A DNA stretch of 64,000 bases from Brachybacterium squillarum M-6-3 (lineage in GTDB: Bacteria; Actinomycetota; Actinomycetes; Actinomycetales; Dermabacteraceae): contig NZ_AGBX01000001.1 in assembly GCF_000225825.1 (NCBI RefSeq), positions 930,001 to 994,000 of the forward strand. Reading direction: 5' to 3'. This document shows positions 58,878-64,000 of the stretch, one piece after another. The position numbers and the translations under genes were made by a program. The notes beneath the pieces are model-generated. The model was not told the DNA's origin, did no database searches, and saw only the letters and a program-made list of their open reading frames with translations. Every line of letters starts with the position of its first letter. Positions within the stretch are counted from its first letter, which is position 1.

Positions 58878-59821
58878 GGGTGCCTCCTGCGGGCTCGAGG
58901 GACGGGGACGACGGGCCGCAGCCGCGCCCCGGGGACGGCACGGAGGGTGCGCGCGACCAGCACGGCCTTGCGGCGGTCCGGCACCCGCACCCGGGTGCGG
59001 CGCAGCTCGGCGGCCGGCGTGCGCCGCAGGGTCGCGGACAGCTCGGCGAAGAGGTCGTGGGCGAGCTGCACCGCGGCGCGGCTGGTGGGGGGCAGCGCCG
59101 TGATCGCCCGCTGCGCGGCGGCGAGGTCGGCGTCGATGTCGTCCAGCAGGGCGTCGCGCCCGGCGTCGTCGAGGGTCGCGGGGTCCACCCCGGGGAAGTA
59201 GGCGCGCTCGCGGTCCTCCGCGTCGGCGCGCAGGTCCCGCAGGAAGTTCACCTTCTGGAAGGCGGCGCCGAGACGACGCGCCCCGGCCACCAGCTCCGGG
59301 CCGGGCTCGACGGGTTCGGGAGAGGAGTCGGTGACGAAGAGGCGCAGGCACATCAGGCCGACGACCTCGGCGGAGCCGTCCACGTACTGCGCGAAGGACT
59401 CCTCGGTGTGTGCGGCCCGCTCCAGGTCCATCCGCATCGAGGCGAAGAAGGTGGCGGTCTCCGCGGGGGTGATGCCCCCGGCGCGGGCGGCCTCGGCGAA
59501 GGCGTGCAGCACCAGGTCTGTGCTGAACCCGGTGGCCATCGCCTGCTCAGTGCGGCGCTCGTAGTCGTCCAGGGCCTCCCGCACGGCGACTGCGTCCTGC
59601 CCGCAGCCGGCGGCGGCGCCGTCGACGATCTCGTCGGCGACCCGCACCAGGGCGTACACGGCACGGGTGCGGCGCCGCACGGGCTCGCCCAGCAGACGGG
59701 TGGCCCAGCCGAAGGAGGTGGAGTAGCGGGCGATGACCGCGGCGGCCGCCTCCTGCGCGGCCCGCAGGTAGTCGGCGGCGGCCTCCCGCTCCAGCGCGTC
59801 CGGCCCGTGCGTGGCGCTCAC
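58874..59821 (-). CDS. crtB: Phytoene synthase
   Basis: 315 residues, squalene/phytoene synthase family. First Asp-rich site YALVRVADEIVDG (DEIVD); second RDLRADAEDRERAYFPG; also YSTSFGWATRLL at the start. Condenses two GGPP to phytoene. GTG start at 59821 overlaps the crtE stop. The C-terminal 25 residues are Arg/Pro-rich. Confidence 0.95.
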   Translation of the reverse strand: MSATHGPDALEREAAADYLRAAQEAAAAVIARYSTSFGWATRLLGEPVRRRTRAVYALVRVADEIVDGAAAGCGQDAVAVREALDDYERRTEQAMATGFSTDLVLHAFAEAARAGGITPAETATFFASMRMDLERAAHTEESFAQYVDGSAEVVGLMCLRLFVTDSSPEPVEPGPELVAGARRLGAAFQKVNFLRDLRADAEDRERAYFPGVDPATLDDAGRDALLDDIDADLAAAQRAITALPPTSRAAVQLAHDLFAELSATLRRTPAAELRRTRVRVPDRRKAVLVARTLRAVPGARLRPVVPVPRARRRHP

Positions 59822-60924
59822 GCGCGGCGCTCCCGCAGATCGGCGACGAGGTCGCCCAGCGCGGCGGCCAGCTCCGGCGGCAGCGCGGCCCCCTCGACGG
59901 CCTCCACCGCGGCCGAGCCGAGGCGGTCGATCCGAGCGCGGACGGCGTCCAGGGCGCCGCAGTCCTCGAGGGCCGCGGTGAGCTCGGCGATCTCGGCCTC
60001 GCGCCCCGGGGCCTGCTGGCCGTCGACCGGGGCGGTGACGGCGCCGAGCAGCGCGGTCAGCCGCTCGGCCTGCGGGGTGGCGAGCGCCGCGGCCAGCAGC
60101 GGGGTCGGCTTGCCCTCGCGCAGGTCGGCGCCTGCGGCCTTGCCGGTGAGGGACGGGGCGCCGAAGACGCCCAGCAGGTCGTCCTGCAGCTGGAAGGCGG
60201 TGCCCAGGTGCATGCCGGCGGTGTGCAGGGCCTCCACGGCCTCCGGGGCCAGTCCGGCCAGGCGTCCGCCCGCCGCGAGGGGTGCCGCGGAGGTGTACCA
60301 GGCGGTCTTCGCGGCGGAGACCTGCTCGGCGGAGTCCGCCCCGAGGGCCACCGGACCGGTGCCCGGCGGCAGGGACAGCTCCACGTCCATCAGCTCCCCG
60401 GCGGTGGTGGCCGTGACCGCCTCATCGAGGCCGCGCAGCAGCTCCGGGCCCGCCTCCTTGGCCTCCGCGGCGGCGGTGTGGATCAGGGAGTAGGCGGTGG
60501 CCATGGCGAGGTCGCCGGCGATGATGGCGCGGGCGTGCCCGCGATGGGCGGCGTCCGGCGCGGACCAGCCCTCGGCGGCGTAGCGTGCCGCGCCGCGGGT
60601 GTGCAGGGTGGGGGCGCCGCGGCGCCGGGCGTCGCGGTCGATCACGTCGTCGTGGATCACGAAGGCGGCGTGCAGCAGCTCGTAGGCGGCGGCCGTGGCG
60701 AGCGCCGCGGAGCTGGGGGCCCCGGCGGCCATCAGCACCAGGCGTGCTCGCACCCGTTTGCCGCCGGTGGCGCAGTCCAGGATCTCCTCGATCAGCGGAT
60801 GCAGGGTGGCGGTCGCCGCCGGCACCAGGTCCACCCGGGCGCACAGGGCCGCCCGGATGCGGGCATCGACCTCGTCGAGCTGGTCGAGCACGCGATCGGA
60901 CAGGGGGAGCGAGGCGCTCGGCAT
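59818..60924 (-). CDS. crtE: Geranylgeranyl diphosphate synthase
   Basis: 368 residues; start ATG 60924 (MPSASLPLSD); the open frame 17 codons further has no support. First Asp-rich motif HDDVIDRDARRRG (DDxxD), second FQLQDDLLGVFG (DDxxG/D). The alanine-rich C-terminus is normal for actinobacterial GGPP synthases. First gene of crtE-crtB-crtI; the overlaps with crtB and crtI (4 bp each) imply one polycistronic message. Confidence 0.93.
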   Translation of the reverse strand: MPSASLPLSDRVLDQLDEVDARIRAALCARVDLVPAATATLHPLIEEILDCATGGKRVRARLVLMAAGAPSSAALATAAAYELLHAAFVIHDDVIDRDARRRGAPTLHTRGAARYAAEGWSAPDAAHRGHARAIIAGDLAMATAYSLIHTAAAEAKEAGPELLRGLDEAVTATTAGELMDVELSLPPGTGPVALGADSAEQVSAAKTAWYTSAAPLAAGGRLAGLAPEAVEALHTAGMHLGTAFQLQDDLLGVFGAPSLTGKAAGADLREGKPTPLLAAALATPQAERLTALLGAVTAPVDGQQAPGREAEIAELTAALEDCGALDAVRARIDRLGSAAVEAVEGAALPPELAAALGDLVADLRERRA

Positions 60925-60930
60925 CTGTCC

Positions 60931-60936
60931 ATTACA
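60931..60936 (-). promoter_or_regulatory. -10 box of the crt operon
   Basis: On the minus strand TGTAAT lies six bases before the crtE ATG (CTGTAATGGACAGATG). The message would be leaderless or nearly so, common in Actinobacteria. No convincing -35 box found. Confidence 0.45.
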
Positions 60937-61102
60937 GCACGGTGGGCCCGGCGTTCCCACCACCGGTCCCGCCACCGGTCCCGCCGCCCACCCGAATGGT
61001 CGGGACCTGCCGCCTTCCTGGTCAGAGCGGTCCCGCCCAGGATCCCGGAGGTGACGGGCCTACGCTGGCCGGGCCCGCCCGCTCTTTTCGGAGGTGCCCC
61101 GC

Positions 61103-62650
61103 ATGACCGAACGCCCCGCCCCGTCCGACGAATCCTCCCGGGTGCTGGTCACCGGCGCCTCCGGGTACATCGGCAGCCGCCTGGTCCCCGCCCTGCTCGA
61201 GGCGGGCGCCACCGTGCGCGCCTCCGGCCGCAGCGGCGACCGGCTGCGGGCTCGCCCCTGGGGGGAGCGGGTCGAGATCGCCGAGATGGATCTCGCCGAT
61301 CGTCGCGCCGTCCGCGCGGGCCTGGCCGGGGTCGACGTCGTTGTGTTCCTCGTGCACGCGATGACCGCCGGCCACGGCTACGCCGAGCGGGAGGCGCGGA
61401 TGGCGCGGGTGATGGCCGAGGAGGCGCCGCGCGCCGGCGTCGGCCGCATCGTCTACCTCTCCGGCCTGCACCCCGACACCGACCGCCTCAGCGCCCACAT
61501 GGCCTCCCGGGAGCGGGTGGCGCGCATCCTCGAGCAGGAGCAGGAGCAGGGCGTCGAGGCGCCGCAGGCGGTGCCGGTCACCGTGCTGGAGGCGGCCACC
61601 GTGATCGGTGCCGGCTCCGCGAGCTTCGAGATCATCCGCCACCTCGCCGAGCGGCTGCCGGTCATGCCCGCGCCGCGCTGGGTCACCAACCGCATCGAGC
61701 CGGTCGCGATCGGCGACGTGATCCATCACCTGGTGCAGGCCTGCCTGGTCGCTGAGCCCGTCCCCGGACGCTGGGCGCTGGGCAGCGGTGAGGACGACCT
61801 GCGCTTCGCCGACCTACTGACCGGATACGCGGAGGCCGCCGGGCTGCCCAGGCGGCGGGTGGTGCCGCTGCCGGTGCCGGCCCCGCTGCTCTCTGGCACC
61901 TGGATCGGCCTGGTCACCCCCATCCCCTGGTCGCTGTCGATCCCTCTGGCGCAGTCCATGCAGCACGAGGCCGTGGCCCGCGGCCGCCGCATCGAGGAGG
62001 TGTTGGAGGCGCCCCCGGGCGGCCCCACGCCGTACCGCGAGGCCGTGGTCGCGGCGCTGGAGGCGCAGCGTTCCGGCGACCTCGAGGCCCACTGGGCCGA
62101 CGACTCGCTGCTCGGGCGCCGCCCCGCCGACCCCCTGCCCGAGGACCCCACCTGGGCCGGCCACACCGTGTACACCGACCGTCGCGAGCGCCGCGCCGAG
62201 GACGTCGACCCGGACGCCGTGTGGCGCGTCATCGAGGGCATCGGCGGCGCCTCCGGGTGGTACTCGACGCCGCTGCTGTGGACCCTGCGCGGCCTGCTGG
62301 ATGCCGCCGTGGGCGGGCCCGGCATGCGGCGCGGCCGCCGCGATCCGCGGTTCCTGCGGGTCGGGGACGCCGTGGACTGGTGGCGCGTCGAGCACCTCGA
62401 GCGCGGGCACCTGCTGACCCTGCGCGCCGAGATGCGGATGACCGGCCGCGCCTGGCTGCAGCTCGCCGTCGAACCGGGGGAGGGCGGCCGCGGCGTCGTC
62501 TACCGCCAGCGGGCCGTCTACTTCCCCGACGGGCTGATGGGCCGGCTCTACTGGTTCGCGATCCTGCCCTTCCATGCTCTCGTCTTCCCCGCCATGGCCC
62601 GGAACATCCTGGCGGCGGCTCGTCAGGAGGGGGACGCGGAGGAGCGCTGA
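61103..62650 (+). CDS. NAD(P)-binding / DUF2867 fusion protein
   Basis: 515 residues; start ATG 61103 with GGAGG at 61090-61094 and a TACGCT box at 61061. N-terminal NAD(P)-binding NmrA-like domain (VLVTGASGYIGSRLVPALLEAGATVRASGR; DVVVFLVHAMTAGHG; RIVYLSGLHPD) to about residue 290, then a DUF2867 / polyketide cyclase-like C-terminal domain (WRVIEGIGGASGWYSTPLLWTLRGLLDAAVGG...LYWFAILPFHALVFPAMARNI). This two-domain family is common in Actinobacteria with no assigned reaction. Divergent from the crt operon. Confidence 0.88.
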   Translation: MTERPAPSDESSRVLVTGASGYIGSRLVPALLEAGATVRASGRSGDRLRARPWGERVEIAEMDLADRRAVRAGLAGVDVVVFLVHAMTAGHGYAEREARMARVMAEEAPRAGVGRIVYLSGLHPDTDRLSAHMASRERVARILEQEQEQGVEAPQAVPVTVLEAATVIGAGSASFEIIRHLAERLPVMPAPRWVTNRIEPVAIGDVIHHLVQACLVAEPVPGRWALGSGEDDLRFADLLTGYAEAAGLPRRRVVPLPVPAPLLSGTWIGLVTPIPWSLSIPLAQSMQHEAVARGRRIEEVLEAPPGGPTPYREAVVAALEAQRSGDLEAHWADDSLLGRRPADPLPEDPTWAGHTVYTDRRERRAEDVDPDAVWRVIEGIGGASGWYSTPLLWTLRGLLDAAVGGPGMRRGRRDPRFLRVGDAVDWWRVEHLERGHLLTLRAEMRMTGRAWLQLAVEPGEGGRGVVYRQRAVYFPDGLMGRLYWFAILPFHALVFPAMARNILAAARQEGDAEER

Positions 62651-62749
62651 GGCCCTCCGCGGTGAACGGCAGGACACGGGAAGGTCACGGTCCTGACGCG
62701 GGTGGCCGAGGTCATGCCACGCGGGGGTGGACGCGCGCGCGGATCCGCC

Positions 62750-62755
62750 TAGAGT
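62750..62755 (+). promoter_or_regulatory. -10 box for the CPBP-like gene at 62765
   Basis: TAGAGT (CGCCTAGAGTTGG) lies nine bases before the ATG at 62765, with no ribosome binding site between, so a leaderless start is likely. The same arrangement (CCTAnnCT-type box just before ATG) recurs at 63947 in this window. Confidence 0.4.
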
Positions 62756-62764
62756 TGGCGCGTC

Positions 62765-63910
62765 ATGCGCCGCGTCAAAGATCCCCTCTCGGGCCTTCCT
62801 GCCCACGCCCGGAAGTGCCGGGCGGTGCACGCCCGTCAGCCCGTGCCCTTCCACCGGATGGCGACCCTGCGACCCGAGTGGTCCGCCGGGCCGCGTCCCC
62901 TGCTCACCGTGCTGGCCGCCGTCATCGCCTTCACCCTGATGGCCTCCGTGCTGCTGGTGGCGACCGTGCTGATCCTGGCGCTGGCCCCCGGGGTGAACAT
63001 CGCCCTGGGCGTGACCAGCGGTGACCCCACCAGCCCGCTCGACGTGGGCCTCGCGCTGGCGATGGGTGCGCTCTGGCTGCCCGCCGGCATCGTCGCAGTG
63101 CGGGTGGGCGGCTGGCGGCCGCTCGGCACCGCCGGCTCCGTGGCAGCGAAGATCCGTCGCCGCCTGCTGGGCTCCAGCGCCCTCGGCGTGGTGCTGGCCG
63201 GCCTCGGCGTGGTCTCCCTCGCCGCCGCCGCGGGCGCGATCGTCGCCGCGGTGCTCGGCACGGGCGACGGCACCGGGCTGGAGACCGGCAGCGAGGACTC
63301 CTCCACCGGGCTCGCCGCCCTGCGCCGCGCCGCCGTCGTCGTGATCGCCCTGGTGCTGGCGCCGCTGCAGGCCATCGGCATGGAGCTGAGCATGCGGGCC
63401 GTGCCGATGCAGGCCGTCGGCAGCCGCTGGCGCTCCCCGCTCCTCGCGATCGCGGCGGCGACCCTGCTGGCGCTCGTGGCCCGCGAGCTCAGCGTCGCCG
63501 TGCTGATCCCGGCGCTCACCCTGGCCTGCTGCGCCGCGGTGCTGGCCTGGAAGAGCGGCGGCCTGGAGCTGCCCGTCCTGCTCACCGGCACCGTCACCCT
63601 GGTCTCCGTGGTCCTCGCCGCCGTGCTCAGTGGGGTCGGCGCGATCGGCTCGGGCGCGGCCGCCGGGGCCTCCGCCCTGGTCGCCGCCTCCGCCGCGCCC
63701 GGCACCTCCAACGCTGCCCTGCCCTCCGCGGTCGCCGCCTCCGACGTGCTGGGCTCCGCCGCGCTCGCCGGCGGCATCGCCGGGGCGGGCGGCCTGATCG
63801 TCGTCACCGTCGTGCTGGCCCGCGTGATCGGCACCCGCTCCAGCGTCCGCGCCCTGCAGCCCGTGGGCCGCGACTGCCACGCCCCCGTGCCGGAGCCCGT
63901 CGCCGTCTGA
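62765..63910 (+). CDS. CPBP-like membrane protein lacking catalytic residues
   Basis: 381 residues, about nine to ten hydrophobic segments. The layout matches CPBP (CAAX protease/Abi) proteins: QPVPFHRMATLRPEW start, central helices, then APLQAIGMELSMRAVPMQAVGSRW where functional members have GEExxxRG; here the first Glu of EExxxR is Met (ME-LSM-R). The late HxxxN is replaced (LLTGTVTL after AWKSGGLELPV). So an inactive homologue or scaffold is likely. Paralogue of 56029-56649. Confidence 0.75.
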   Translation: MRRVKDPLSGLPAHARKCRAVHARQPVPFHRMATLRPEWSAGPRPLLTVLAAVIAFTLMASVLLVATVLILALAPGVNIALGVTSGDPTSPLDVGLALAMGALWLPAGIVAVRVGGWRPLGTAGSVAAKIRRRLLGSSALGVVLAGLGVVSLAAAAGAIVAAVLGTGDGTGLETGSEDSSTGLAALRRAAVVVIALVLAPLQAIGMELSMRAVPMQAVGSRWRSPLLAIAAATLLALVARELSVAVLIPALTLACCAAVLAWKSGGLELPVLLTGTVTLVSVVLAAVLSGVGAIGSGAAAGASALVAASAAPGTSNAALPSAVAASDVLGSAALAGGIAGAGGLIVVTVVLARVIGTRSSVRALQPVGRDCHAPVPEPVAV

Positions 63911-63959
63911 CCGCTGCCGTGCGGCCCGTTCGTCGGGGTCCGGGCCTAGGCTCGAAAGC

Positions 63960-64000
63960 ATGAGCCCCGCCGCCGAGCGCACTGCTGAGACCCCGGACCC
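63960..64000 (+). CDS. Start of a gene leaving the window
   Basis: ATG 63960 begins MSPAAERTAETPD, with TAGGCT at 63947-63952 (GGGCCTAGGCTCG) as a -10-like box eight bases upstream, the same leaderless arrangement as nearby genes. The opening MSPAA resembles the idi start by chance or shared start context. Too short to identify. Confidence 0.5.
   Translation, partial: MSPAAERTAETPD

Noticed and set aside
57285-61000. C50 carotenoid (decaprenoxanthin-type) pathway
   Set aside because: Only crtE, crtB, crtI and idi are present; no lycopene elongase or heterodimeric cyclase genes in the window.

Overview
The window is very GC-rich DNA with dense, short-spaced genes, frequent GTG starts and many 1- to 4-base stop/start overlaps. 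Together with an Actinobacteria-type Mrp antiporter, a crtE-crtB-crtI carotenoid set with a type I idi, and the family content, this points to a chromosomal segment of a Micrococcales actinobacterium. Brachybacterium (Dermabacteraceae) is my best guess, but nothing here proves the genus.

Layout. 1-5024: end of an Mrp Na+/H+ antiporter operon (fused mrpAB, then C-G). 5025-5512: a scar with an IS3-type transposase tail that cuts off a small gene start. 5513-9922: PhzF-like protein, alpha/beta hydrolase, DoxX protein and an AlbA_2/HATPase/winged-helix regulator. 10321-13769: a CRISPR array of 58 repeats, read on the minus strand. 13870-23244: a complete type I-E cas operon (cas3, cse1, cse2, cas7e, cas5e, cas6e, cas1, cas2) transcribed toward the array. 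23323-31919: a same-strand signalling block directly upstream of cas3. It holds a large HTH-nSTAND1 ATPase-beta propeller protein, two small proteins that resemble only the N-terminal part of it, and a histidine kinase/LuxR response regulator pair with a third, kinase-like membrane partner. 32102-48030: housekeeping and envelope genes (glutathione peroxidase, a broken SDR gene, CPA1 antiporter, secreted LTD protein, heterodimeric ABC exporter, GH13 enzyme, esterase, beta-lactamase fold protein with ArsR-type regulator, LysR regulator, ornithine cyclodeaminase family). 48160-50760: aldo/keto reductase and an IS481-family element with an exact 6-bp target duplication, between gene remnants. 50761-55919: membrane protein, RibD/DHFR-like reductase, SDR, short CPBP protease, lipoprotein and a frameshifted membrane gene. 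56029-63910: idi on the plus strand facing crtE-crtB-crtI on the minus strand, an NAD(P)-binding/DUF2867 protein and two CPBP-like membrane proteins that have lost catalytic motifs. A further gene begins at 63960 and leaves the window.

How it fits together. The crt genes plus idi would make IPP/DMAPP, GGPP, phytoene and then lycopene or a related desaturated product; no cyclase or C50 elongase is in view. The CRISPR-Cas locus looks intact, with recent repeats nearly invariant and decay only at the leader-distal end. The most unusual part is the 23.3-31.9 kb block. Its three HTH proteins share an N-terminal architecture, and two of them stop exactly where the P-loop of the STAND ATPase would begin, carrying a Cys-Asp-Cys instead. 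Three of its four upstream regions share an 8-mer. Because the block runs into cas3 with only 78 bp and no visible terminator, it may be a sensor module wired to the CRISPR locus or an independent STAND-type defence or stress switch. That is inference.
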